A DNA stretch of 64,000 bases, taken from assembly GCF_049801055.1 (NCBI RefSeq), contig NZ_JBNAGF010000006.1, positions 219,199 to 283,198 on the forward strand, given 5' to 3'. Numbering within the stretch: the first letter of the stretch is position 1; each line of letters begins with the position of its first letter. This document shows positions 34,464-41,787 of this stretch, one piece after another. The notes beneath the pieces are model-generated. The model was not told the origin of the DNA. It made no database searches and worked only from the letters and a program-made list of their open reading frames with translations. The position numbers and the translations under genes were made by a program. The DNA is from JBNAGF01 sp049801055 (GTDB taxonomy: Bacteria; Pseudomonadota; Alphaproteobacteria; Rhodobacterales; Rhodobacteraceae).

Positions 34464-35074
34464 AAAAAACCATATTCCGCTACCTGGTCTGGCTGCCGCT
34501 CGTTCTGGCGGCCGGTCCGGTGCATGCGCATGCTCCCATTCCGGGGATCAAAGGATTCTATGTCGGATTGTTGCACCCGTTTTCGACGCCGTCACAAGCC
34601 GTGCTGATGCTGGGTCTCGGGTTGTTGGTCGGGGGTTTTGCCGTCGCAAAAGTGCGATGGTTCCTGGGCGCGTTTCTTGTTTTCAGCGTGCTGGGCGTGG
34701 TCTTCGGCTCTGCCAATCTCGGGCTTGATGCAGCGCTGTTCTCGGCCGCTGTCGCGGCTTGCTCGCTCGCGGCTCTGGCTCCGGGAAGATTGATGCCGCT
34801 CGGGGTTGTCCTGACGGCTGTTGGCGCCGTTTTGATCGGCTTTGTGTCGATTCCGGATGCTGGGCTGCAACGGGACAGGGTAATTACAATGTCCGGCTCG
34901 TTGGTCGGGGCCAACATCGGTCTGCTGTATCTGTGGGGGTTCACATACTTTGTGAAACAGCGCCTTTTATGGCCATGGGTCGGGATTGGTTTCAGGATTG
35001 CAGCGGCCTGGGTGGCCGCGATCGCACTTCTGATGCTCGCTCTTGGTCTTGCCGCCGTGGACACCGCGTCGTGA
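34460..35074 (+). CDS. HupE-like membrane protein, divergent paralogue
   Basis: A 204-residue membrane protein with a signal peptide (ending VHAHAPIPG), about six hydrophobic segments, and a histidine-containing GLLHPFSTPSQAVLML block that resembles the HPxxGxDH motif of HupE but lacks its aspartate-histidine pair. It is translationally coupled to the HupE gene upstream. Identification rests on context, topology and the His-Pro segment. The frame runs on upstream in a different phase from HupE, which is not coding. Together the two may form a heteromeric metal permease (inference). Confidence 0.6.
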   Translation: MKKTIFRYLVWLPLVLAAGPVHAHAPIPGIKGFYVGLLHPFSTPSQAVLMLGLGLLVGGFAVAKVRWFLGAFLVFSVLGVVFGSANLGLDAALFSAAVAACSLAALAPGRLMPLGVVLTAVGAVLIGFVSIPDAGLQRDRVITMSGSLVGANIGLLYLWGFTYFVKQRLLWPWVGIGFRIAAAWVAAIALLMLALGLAAVDTAS

Positions 35075-35184
35075 CGGGCCGATTGGCGGCCATACCCAAA
35101 ATCCGGGAGTTTTCGCCGTAACCCTTCTGCCGGTAAGAAACCGGCTTGGGGTTTCAGCTTGGTCCCGCGGTCAAGCAATACGCT

Positions 35185-35501
35185 GAAAGCTGAAGTGTAG
35201 GCTTCTGTTGCCAGGTGCCTACGAACCCCGCCTGAAGCTGCTAGGCGTCAGGGCTTAGATTTCGGTGTTAGGCACTGCTTACGCAGCGACTGCTACCGGA
35301 GCACGATTGTCATTTGCAATTGTACTGTTTGGGCCGGTACGGTGGCACCCCGCCGAGACAAAGCTAACCCCTTTAGACGTCCGTCGATCCTGTTTCGGCC
35401 CCATGATCCCCAAATGAAGGATTTTGGTGGAGCCGCCGGGTACCGCCCCCGGGTCCGATCCGTTTATTACGAGCGCGTTTATGTCCATAGTCCCGAAGGA
35501 C
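35185..35501 (-). ncRNA. ssrA: tmRNA, two-piece (circularly permuted) alphaproteobacterial form
   Basis: Rescues stalled ribosomes by trans-translation. On the minus strand the acceptor piece comes first (about 35501 to 35425), ending CGGCTCC-ACCA (CCA encoded). A 22-base intervening segment (35403-35424) follows, then the coding piece from GGGGCCG (35402-35396), which pairs with CGGCTCC as a seven-base-pair acceptor stem. The tag reading frame (35317-35279) encodes ANDNRAPVAVAA and stop. Pseudoknot-type stems follow, e.g. GTAGGC/GCCTAC. A five-base-pair T-like stem CCGGG/CCCGG with loop GGCGGTA precedes the acceptor arm; the loop departs from the usual UUCRANU. Outer ends are approximate. 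Confidence 0.93.
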
Positions 35502-35507
35502 GATCCG

Positions 35508-35537
35508 AATATAGGTATACTTGCCCGTAAATGCCAA
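35508..35537 (-). promoter_or_regulatory. Promoter of ssrA
   Basis: On the minus strand, TTGGCA (35537-35532) and TATATT (35513-35508) are separated by 18 bases, each one mismatch from the sigma-70 consensus. The predicted start is near 35501, giving an acceptor piece of about 77 bases. A GTCC-TTCG-GGAC hairpin lies at the predicted RNA 5' end. Confidence 0.75.
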
Positions 35538-35833
35538 CCCCGGAACGACGATAATCTCGCCCTCCGGAACACACCGCATATGAGGGTAGGAATCGGTCAA
35601 ATCAGGCCGGAATGGCTCGGAATAGCCAACAATACCGGTAAAACCGACCTGATTGTTGCCAAATCCGTGGGGTGTTGGGCGTTTTTTGCCCTCGATTTGC
35701 CATGTTTTTGGCCGAGGCCCCGGAATGCTGTACATTACTCTTGCCGGTCCGGATCCCATGGATTTCCCGGGTTGGGCGGTATTTGCTTGGGCAGAGAAGC
35801 TGCCCGCAACTGATTTTGTTAGCGAGGTTTGAC
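35538..35833. other. Upstream region of the VWA-Hint gene
   Basis: About 300 bases between the ssrA promoter and the VWA-Hint start. No conserved gene or RNA was recognised on either strand. It must contain the promoter for the VWA-Hint gene, but no convincing -35/-10 pair stood out. Confidence 0.4.
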
Positions 35834-37450
35834 ATGGCAGACCTGAACGGTCCCATTGATACGCAGAGTGTTACCGATGTTCCGATTGATCCGGAGTCAA
35901 ACAATCCGATCGAGGTGAATCAGACTTCTATTGTATCCACCACCGATACCGGCGGTGTCCCGCGTGACAACTTCCAGCTTGCGGTGAATCTGACCGGCGC
36001 AAATGTCGCCGAACATGTCAATGTCAGCATCGTGATTGACCAGTCTGGCTCGACCCGGAATGATTCCGGCACGGATTTCACCGGGGACGGAAACACGGAT
36101 TCGATTCTCACGGCGGAACTCTTCGCGGCGCTCGAACTGTTCGACGCCTATGTTGCTGCCGGATATGATCCGGATGAGATCACGATCTCGCTTGTCACTT
36201 ATACCAACGATGCCGAAGTCCGTGGCTCGTTCGGACTGGATGAGCGGGATGCATTCATGGACTCGCTGGATACGATTAGAGTCGAAGGCCCTCAGTTCAC
36301 GACCAACTATGTGGCCGGTCTCGATGCGGCGGGCGATTCCTTCACCAATGCGGGCGCCAGCCCGGACGATACCAACATCGTGGTGTTCCTGTCCGACGGT
36401 TTCCCGGTGCCCGGAGGGCAGGACATCGCGGGCGCGGCCAGTGACCTCGAGGATGATTGGGGTGCGCTGATCACCGGTGTCGGACTTGGCGAGAATTCCA
36501 GCCTTGATGCGTTGAACGAACTGGACAACACCGGCGGTGCCACGCAGGTGCTGAGCGGCGATGAGCTGCTTGATATCGTTGTCGAACCGTTGACGGATGC
36601 CGACTTCCTCAGGTTTGAAATCCTGATCGAAGGTGTGGACGACGCCGGCAACCCACTGACCCAGCGGCTGGTCTTCGAGGAAGGTGACCCCGAGGTTATC
36701 ACAACCCAGCTTGGCTGGAGCATCGACTGCATCGACATCGATCCGAATTTCGCTCCGGGTCAGGACGTCACGATCACCGTCAACGGCATCTTTGCCGAAG
36801 ATCCCGGCAATCCGGGCAGCGGCGAGCAGGTGGTTACCACCCAGCATGAGCTGCCGATCGTGGTCTGTTTCACTCCCGGTGTGCGGATCCTGACGCCCGG
36901 CGGCGCCGTGGCGGTCGAGGAACTTGAGGTCGGGGATCGTGTTGTAACCCGCGATCACGGTGTCCAGCAGATCGCGTGGATCGGCCAGACCATTGTCAGC
37001 GCAGGTCGTCTGGCGGCCAGCCCGACCTTACGCCCGATCCTGATCCGCAAGGATGCTCTGGGGCCCGGCCAGCCAGAGCAGGACATGCGCGTATCCCGGC
37101 AGCACCGGATGCTGGTTCGCGATTGGCGTTCGGAAATGCTGTTTGGCGAAGAGGGCGGCGTTCTGGTTCCTGCCTTTGCACTGTGCAATGGCTCGACGGT
37201 TGTTCAGGACCTGCCCGAAGGCGACGTCACCTATATCCATATCGCCTTTGAAAGCCACGAAATTGTCTATGCCGATGGCGTTGAGACGGAAAGTTTCCAC
37301 CCGGCCGACCGGACCGTGTCTGGGCTGAGCTCGGAACAACGTGGAGAGCTGCTGACTCTGTTCCCGCATCTGGCTGAAGACGAGGAATTTGCCTATCGCA
37401 TAGCCCGGGATCAGATCCGTGGCCGCGAAGGACATCTGTTCCGGGGCTGA
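35834..37450 (+). CDS. VWA domain plus Hint (Hedgehog/intein-like) domain protein
   Basis: A 538-residue acidic protein without signal peptide. Residues about 65-260 form a von Willebrand A domain with an intact MIDAS (DQSGS, a later Thr, and FLSDG). A beta-rich linker (about 260-350) follows, then a Hint domain starting at the autoprocessing cysteine in CFTPGVRILTPGG, with VEELEVGDRVVTRDHG, VSRQHRMLV and IAFESHEIVYADG, ending in a short tail. Roseobacter Hint_2 proteins carry this module in extracellular proteins (family knowledge). Possible roles are self-cleavage or attachment of an adhesive VWA domain. Start 35834 follows AGCGAGG; the frame is open to 35672 without domain sequence. Confidence 0.82.
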   Translation: MADLNGPIDTQSVTDVPIDPESNNPIEVNQTSIVSTTDTGGVPRDNFQLAVNLTGANVAEHVNVSIVIDQSGSTRNDSGTDFTGDGNTDSILTAELFAALELFDAYVAAGYDPDEITISLVTYTNDAEVRGSFGLDERDAFMDSLDTIRVEGPQFTTNYVAGLDAAGDSFTNAGASPDDTNIVVFLSDGFPVPGGQDIAGAASDLEDDWGALITGVGLGENSSLDALNELDNTGGATQVLSGDELLDIVVEPLTDADFLRFEILIEGVDDAGNPLTQRLVFEEGDPEVITTQLGWSIDCIDIDPNFAPGQDVTITVNGIFAEDPGNPGSGEQVVTTQHELPIVVCFTPGVRILTPGGAVAVEELEVGDRVVTRDHGVQQIAWIGQTIVSAGRLAASPTLRPILIRKDALGPGQPEQDMRVSRQHRMLVRDWRSEMLFGEEGGVLVPAFALCNGSTVVQDLPEGDVTYIHIAFESHEIVYADGVETESFHPADRTVSGLSSEQRGELLTLFPHLAEDEEFAYRIARDQIRGREGHLFRG

Positions 37451-37489
37451 TCCCGGAAAACATGATGGGGACCGTCGGGGGACGGGGTT

Positions 37490-37520
37490 GGGCGCGAATT
37501 GCGGGGGCAAATTCGCGCCC
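37490..37520 (+). terminator. Hairpin downstream of the VWA-Hint gene
   Basis: GGGCGCGAATT (37490-37500) / AATTCGCGCCC (37510-37520), eleven perfect base pairs with a nine-base loop, 39 bases after the stop. No T-run follows, so it may act as a 3' stabiliser or a factor-dependent end. A run of ten C lies at 37534-37543. Nothing else is recognised up to the end of the minus-strand regulator gene at 37688. Confidence 0.5.
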
Positions 37521-37687
37521 ATACCTACATCTGCCCCCCCCCCGGAACTGGCATTTCTGGCTCGAGCTTTCGTAGACGTCAAGCTTTGAAATTGAAAGAA
37601 ATTACAATGTGGTGCGAGGCGATGCTCAACCAATCTCGGAGAGTGGCGCATCAAATGCACCAACCCTTGCCGAGGTCTGGCGAGCGA

Positions 37688-38437
37688 TCAGGGCGTGTCG
37701 GCCTGTTGGTTGCGACGCTCCCGCGCGGCAAAGACATTTCCGGCCAGTTCCCGCGTATAGCTGTCCAGCGCGGCCAGGGCATTGTCTGCGGTGGGCGCGT
37801 CACCGGCTTCGATTGCGTCCGCCAGACGGGTGTGCAGAGCCACGATCTCTTCGCGTGACCGGGCGGTGAAGGTAATCATGTTCATCAGGGGCTGCATGGC
37901 TTCGACCGCGCCGGCAAGCTGGTAGCTGAGCACCGGGTTGCCCGCACCATCAACCAATGCCCGGTGAAAGGCGACATCGGACGCGCAGAACGCTTCGTCC
38001 GTCAGGCCGGGCTGCGCCTGCCGGACGATCTCGGCCCGCATGGTTGCAAGGTGATCCGGCGTCCGCCGTTCCGCCGACAGCGGTGCGCAGGCCCGTTCCA
38101 GCGCAAACCGCGCCTCGCAGGCAGTGTCGAAACTGACCGCGTTCATAGACAGCAGAAGGGTTGATGTGGTGATTTGCTGCGAATAGGCATCTTCAAAATT
38201 CAACCGGTTCACAAACGCTCCACCAGCCGCTCCGCGTTGTGTGCGGATGAGAGATTGTGCCGCCAGCCGTTTCAATGCTTCGCGCACAGTAGGGCGAGAC
38301 ACCTGAAATTGCTCGACAAGTTCCGCTTCGGACGGCAGGCGCTCATCCACAATCAGATCGCCAGAAACGATGGCGTCACGGATTGCGTTGGCGATCTGGG
38401 CCGAAAGGTCGGCAGAGCTCCGTGGGTCGATTTTCAT
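37688..38437 (-). CDS. GntR-family (FCD) transcriptional regulator, candidate DmdR
   Basis: A 249-residue regulator. It has an N-terminal winged helix (AELVEQFQVSRPTVREALKRLAAQ, then GAAGGAFV) and a C-terminal all-helical FCD ligand domain with the metal/ligand residues in SDVAFHRALVDGAGNPVL and ALHTRLADAI. It is divergent from an operon ending in dmdA-acuI. In Ruegeria pomeroyi the dmdA-acuI operon is controlled by a GntR-type repressor that responds to acrylate (as I recall the literature). Context suggests this is the counterpart. TGTCTGACA operator boxes lie just upstream of its start. The frame is open to 38722 but 38437 gives the expected N-terminus. Confidence 0.85.
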   Translation of the reverse strand: MKIDPRSSADLSAQIANAIRDAIVSGDLIVDERLPSEAELVEQFQVSRPTVREALKRLAAQSLIRTQRGAAGGAFVNRLNFEDAYSQQITTSTLLLSMNAVSFDTACEARFALERACAPLSAERRTPDHLATMRAEIVRQAQPGLTDEAFCASDVAFHRALVDGAGNPVLSYQLAGAVEAMQPLMNMITFTARSREEIVALHTRLADAIEAGDAPTADNALAALDSYTRELAGNVFAARERRNQQADTP

Positions 38438-38468
38438 GGTTTTGCAGTCCTGCGGGAAACTTTTCAAT

Positions 38469-38492
38469 TGTCTGACATTTAAAAGTCTGACA
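38469..38492. promoter_or_regulatory. FCD-type operator boxes between the GntR gene and the DMSP operon
   Basis: TGTCTGACA (38469-38477) is a perfect palindrome around a central T, of the TGTCNGACA type bound by FadR/LldR-like GntR proteins. AGTCTGACA (38484-38492) repeats it 15 bases on with one change. They lie 32 bases from the regulator's start codon and about 95 from the DUF2182 start, so they can serve both directions. Confidence 0.6.
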
Positions 38493-38585
38493 TTTCTTCT
38501 TTCAAGAGGCGAGTCGTTTTTCGTCTTACAGGGATGCATCAATGCAGGCCAGTGGGCCTGCATCTCGCGCGAGGGGAGAGACAGC

Positions 38586-39356
38586 GTGAAGGCCATTCTG
38601 ACCGACAGGATCCGAGCCATGGGAGGCTGGCACTGGCTGGCGCTCTTTGGCGGGATTCTCGCGGCCTGGCTTGCGCTGTATCTGATGGCTGCGCCGGCGG
38701 ATCTGCGCGAGGCGAGTGCCATCTATGGGGCAGGGTTCTGGCGTGACTTGTGCACGCTGACACCGGATGCTGCGGGATTCGTGCGGATGGTGCTAATGTG
38801 GGGGCTGATGTCGGCTGCGATGATGGCTCCAACGGCGCTTCCAGCCTTTGCCACCTATGACGATCTGGCGCATTCCACGCCTGATACGCGGTTTTCCCAT
38901 CTGGTCGCTGGCTATCTGGTGGTCTGGATCGGGTTTTCGGTGCTCGCCGCCGCCCTGCAGATGGTTCTGTTCAGGGCCGGGTTGCTGAGCGCGTTTGGCG
39001 ACAGTGTTTCGCGGACCCTGTCCGCCGGTCTGCTGATCGTTGCCGGCCTGTATCAGTTCAGTGCCTTCAAAGAGGCGTGTCTCAGCAAGTGCCGCCGGCC
39101 GCTCACGTTTTTCATGCAACACTGGGAAGAAGGACCATGGCGCAACGGGTTGCGGCTTGGGGCGGTCTGTCTTGGGTGCTGTTGGGCGCTGATGTTGCTG
39201 GCCTTTGTCGGCGGAGTCATGAATCTGGCCTTTATGGGGCTGGCAACGCTGATCATGGTTTTTGAGAAATTGCCCGATCTCGGGCGCTATATCACCCGCC
39301 CATTGGGAATGCTGCTGATCGCGGCGGCACCAGTGGTCGGGTTGGGATTGATCTGA
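38586..39356 (+). CDS. DUF2182 family membrane protein (predicted metal-binding)
   Basis: A 256-residue membrane protein with about seven hydrophobic segments. Family motifs are MWGLMSAAMMAPTALPAF (Met-rich, about residues 72-89), FSAFKEACLSKCRRP (two cysteines) and GCCWALMLLAFVGGVMNL. DUF2182 proteins are described only as predicted metal-binding integral membrane proteins. The GTG start at 38586 follows GAGGGGAGAG; an upstream frame to 38370 overlaps the operator and is not used. DUF1326 follows after 15 bases, the usual pairing. Confidence 0.85.
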   Translation: MKAILTDRIRAMGGWHWLALFGGILAAWLALYLMAAPADLREASAIYGAGFWRDLCTLTPDAAGFVRMVLMWGLMSAAMMAPTALPAFATYDDLAHSTPDTRFSHLVAGYLVVWIGFSVLAAALQMVLFRAGLLSAFGDSVSRTLSAGLLIVAGLYQFSAFKEACLSKCRRPLTFFMQHWEEGPWRNGLRLGAVCLGCCWALMLLAFVGGVMNLAFMGLATLIMVFEKLPDLGRYITRPLGMLLIAAAPVVGLGLI

Positions 39357-39371
39357 AGAGAGGACAAGAAC

Positions 39372-40058
39372 ATGGCAAGCGACAAAATCGAGGTTGCCGC
39401 TAAGATCGACAGCCGCCATCCGGCCGCCGAGCGAAAAGACCCCGGGCTGACCCCGTGGGCGATCAAGGGAGAGCTGGTGCTGAACTGCAATTGCACCGTG
39501 TTCTGCCCCTGTGTCGTTTCGCTGGGCCTGCACCCGCCAACCGAGGGTCACTGCCAGACCTGGGGTGGTGTTCGCATCGACAGCGGCCATTATGGCGACG
39601 AAGATCTTTCAGGTCTCAATATCGGCCTGCTGATTGAAATCCCCGGCATGATGAGCCGCGGCAACTGGAAAGCAGCAGTCTTCATCGACGACCGCGCCAG
39701 CCATGCCGCATTCGAGGCACTGGTCAAGATATTTTCGGGGCAGGCGAAAGGGACAACCGGGCTGTTTTCGGTGCTGGTCGGAGAGTTCCTTGGCGCCGAG
39801 CGCCAGCCTGTCAGCTATGTCAACGAAGGCAAGAACCGCCACATCACTGTGGGCCGCAAGATTCAAGGCACCGTGTTCCCGGTTGAAGGCAAGAACCCCG
39901 ACGAAGAAATCGTGATCTCGAACACGAAATACTGGATGGGTCCGGACATTACCGTCGGCACGGCCAGCAAGGGCAAGGTGCGCGCCTATGGTCGCGTCTG
40001 GGATTTTGACGGTCGATCTGCAGAGATTTGCCAGATCGACTGGCACGGTCCAAAATAA
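39372..40058 (+). CDS. DUF1326 domain protein
   Basis: A 228-residue soluble protein with the family cysteine motif LNCNCTVFCPCVVSLG (about residues 38-53), which looks like a metal- or thiol-binding site, and C-terminal NTKYWMGPDITVGTASKGKVRA. It has no signal peptide. It sits between DUF2182 (15 bases upstream) and DinB (11 bases downstream) in the operon leading to dmdA. Its biochemical role is unknown; the conserved partnership with DUF2182 suggests it supplies or receives a metal from it (inference). Confidence 0.85.
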   Translation: MASDKIEVAAKIDSRHPAAERKDPGLTPWAIKGELVLNCNCTVFCPCVVSLGLHPPTEGHCQTWGGVRIDSGHYGDEDLSGLNIGLLIEIPGMMSRGNWKAAVFIDDRASHAAFEALVKIFSGQAKGTTGLFSVLVGEFLGAERQPVSYVNEGKNRHITVGRKIQGTVFPVEGKNPDEEIVISNTKYWMGPDITVGTASKGKVRAYGRVWDFDGRSAEICQIDWHGPK

Positions 40059-40069
40059 GGACCGCAAAG

Positions 40070-40576
40070 ATGATCTCGGCCGGATATGCCCGGATGATGG
40101 CGCGCTACAATGCGTGGCAAAACAGCCAGTTATCAGAGCGACTTGAAGCATTGGGCCCGGTCGAGCTGTTGCGGGACCGGGGGGCGTTCTTTGGCTCGAT
40201 CCAGGGAACGCTCAACCATCTTCTCTGGGGGGATGGGATGTGGATGGCCCGCTTTGACGGTGGTGCGCCGCCGTCCGGGGACATAACCCAGAGTGCGAGC
40301 CTGTGCGCGGGCCTGCCGGATTGGATGACGGACCGGCTCGCGATGGACCGGCGGATCGTGAAATGGGCTGATGGCTTGTCCGATGACCGGCTTGACGGGG
40401 ATCTGAGCTGGTTCTCGGGTGCCGCCGGGCGGCAGGTCTCGAAACCTTTGGGATTGCTGGTCGTGCACATGTTCAACCATCAGACCCACCATCGCGGCCA
40501 AATCCACCAGATGCTGACAGAGACTGGGTCAGACGCTCCGGTTTCCGATCTGTTCTTTCTGCCCGAGGAGACGTGA
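40070..40576 (+). CDS. DinB family protein
   Basis: A 168-residue four-helix protein of the DinB/YfiT type. The metal-ligand histidines are visible: GTLNHLLWGD (about residue 48) and HMFNHQTHHRGQ (near 137-145). Members are metal-dependent and include thiol-dependent S-transferases (family knowledge). Only one base separates its stop from the dmdA start, so it is almost certainly co-translated with the DMSP demethylase. A role in thiol or methylthio chemistry is tempting but unproven. The start at 40070 was chosen over 40028, which lies inside the preceding gene. Confidence 0.85.
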   Translation: MISAGYARMMARYNAWQNSQLSERLEALGPVELLRDRGAFFGSIQGTLNHLLWGDGMWMARFDGGAPPSGDITQSASLCAGLPDWMTDRLAMDRRIVKWADGLSDDRLDGDLSWFSGAAGRQVSKPLGLLVVHMFNHQTHHRGQIHQMLTETGSDAPVSDLFFLPEET

Positions 40577-40577
40577 C

Positions 40578-41672
40578 ATGGCAGAGATCTACCCTTCGCG
40601 ACGAGTGCGCAAGACGCCCTTCAGTGCCGGTGTCGAAGCCGCCGGGGTCAAGGCCTATACGGTCTACAATCACATGTTGCTGCCGGTGTGTTTCGACAGT
40701 GTCGAGGCAGATTGCGCACACCTGAAACAGCATGTGCAGATCTGGGATGTTTCTTGCGAGCGGCAGGTCGAGATCCGTGGGCCGGATGCGCTGCGTCTGA
40801 TGAAGATGATCAGCCCCCGCGATATGGACAGGATGGCAGCCGATCAGTGTTATTATGTCCCGGCGGTGGATCACAACGGGGGCATGTTGAATGATCCGGT
40901 GTCGATCAAGCTGGCAGATGACCACTACTGGCTGTCGGTAGCTGATGGCGACCTCTGGCAATATGTGCTGGGGCTGGCCATTGCACATGGCATGGATGTC
41001 GAGATCGGCGAGCCGGACGTTTCGCCACTGGCGGTTCAGGGGCCGAAAGCCGACGATCTCATGGCGCGGGTGTTTGGCGACGTGGTGCGCGAGATCCGGT
41101 TCTTCCGCTACAAGCGGTTGCCCTTTGAGGGGCGCGACTTGGTGGTGGCGCGGTCCGGCTGGTCAAAGCAGGGCGGTTTCGAGATCTATGTCGAGGGTAC
41201 GGAGTACGGCATGCCGCTGTGGGATGCGCTGTTTGCCGCGGGCGAGGATCTCGGTGTGAGGGCAGGGTGTCCGAACAACATTGAACGGATCGAAAGCGGG
41301 TTGCTGAGCTTTGGGTCGGACATGCGGCGTGAAAACACGCCATATGAATGTGGGCTGGGCCGGTTCTGCAATTCGCCCGAAGATTTCATTGGCAAGGTGG
41401 CCCTGGCGGATCAGGCTAGGAATGGCCCGCCGCGGCAGATCCGGCCGTTGGTTATCGACGGTGAGATTGGCCCATGCACGGGCTCGTGGCCGCTGTTGGC
41501 AGGAAGCAAGCAGGTTGGACAGGTAGCTTCGGCAGTCTATTCGCCCGAATTCGGCGTCAACGTGGCCATCGGCATGGTGGACCGGGCGCATTGGGACGCG
41601 GGATCGGTGCTGGAGGTCGACACGGAACATGGGATGCACCGGGCGGTGGTGCAGGATCGGTTCTGGCGGTGA
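40578..41672 (+). CDS. dmdA: Dimethylsulfoniopropionate demethylase
   Basis: Transfers a methyl group from DMSP to tetrahydrofolate, giving methylmercaptopropionate, the first step of the demethylation pathway. The 364-residue protein of the GcvT fold matches roseobacter DmdA: RVRKTPFSAGVEAAGVKAYT at the start, VWD-like IWDVSCERQVEI, MISPRDMDRM, SGWSKQGGFEIYVEG and NNIERIESGLLSFGSDM. Residue agreement with the Ruegeria pomeroyi protein, as I remember it, is extensive and distinguishes it from ordinary aminomethyltransferases. acuI follows after 115 bases that contain an intergenic repeat element. Confidence 0.93.
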   Translation: MAEIYPSRRVRKTPFSAGVEAAGVKAYTVYNHMLLPVCFDSVEADCAHLKQHVQIWDVSCERQVEIRGPDALRLMKMISPRDMDRMAADQCYYVPAVDHNGGMLNDPVSIKLADDHYWLSVADGDLWQYVLGLAIAHGMDVEIGEPDVSPLAVQGPKADDLMARVFGDVVREIRFFRYKRLPFEGRDLVVARSGWSKQGGFEIYVEGTEYGMPLWDALFAAGEDLGVRAGCPNNIERIESGLLSFGSDMRRENTPYECGLGRFCNSPEDFIGKVALADQARNGPPRQIRPLVIDGEIGPCTGSWPLLAGSKQVGQVASAVYSPEFGVNVAIGMVDRAHWDAGSVLEVDTEHGMHRAVVQDRFWR

Positions 41673-41689
41673 AAGAAGAGAGTTGGGGA

Positions 41690-41750
41690 GGGGGCTCTGC
41701 CCCCGTCGCGCGCGGCGCGACTCCCCCGGAGTATTTGGAAAAAGATGAAG
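41690..41750 (+). repeat. Two-hairpin intergenic element with 22-bp block, copy 2 (dmdA-acuI gap)
   Basis: Hairpin GGGGGC (41690-41695) / GCCCCC (41699-41704), then GTCGCGC (41705-41711) / GCGCGAC (41715-41721), then the 22-base block 41729-41750 identical to 13736-13757. It fills most of the gap between dmdA and acuI and could modulate read-through or mRNA stability. Confidence 0.7.
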
Positions 41751-41787
41751 GTCAGGGGGCAGGTGGCCCCCGCAACGGAGGATGAGG

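Noticed and set aside
35425..35501. Acceptor piece of ssrA as an independent tRNA gene
   Set aside because: It has CCA and an acceptor arm but no anticodon arm, and its 5' partner is the coding piece of the tmRNA.
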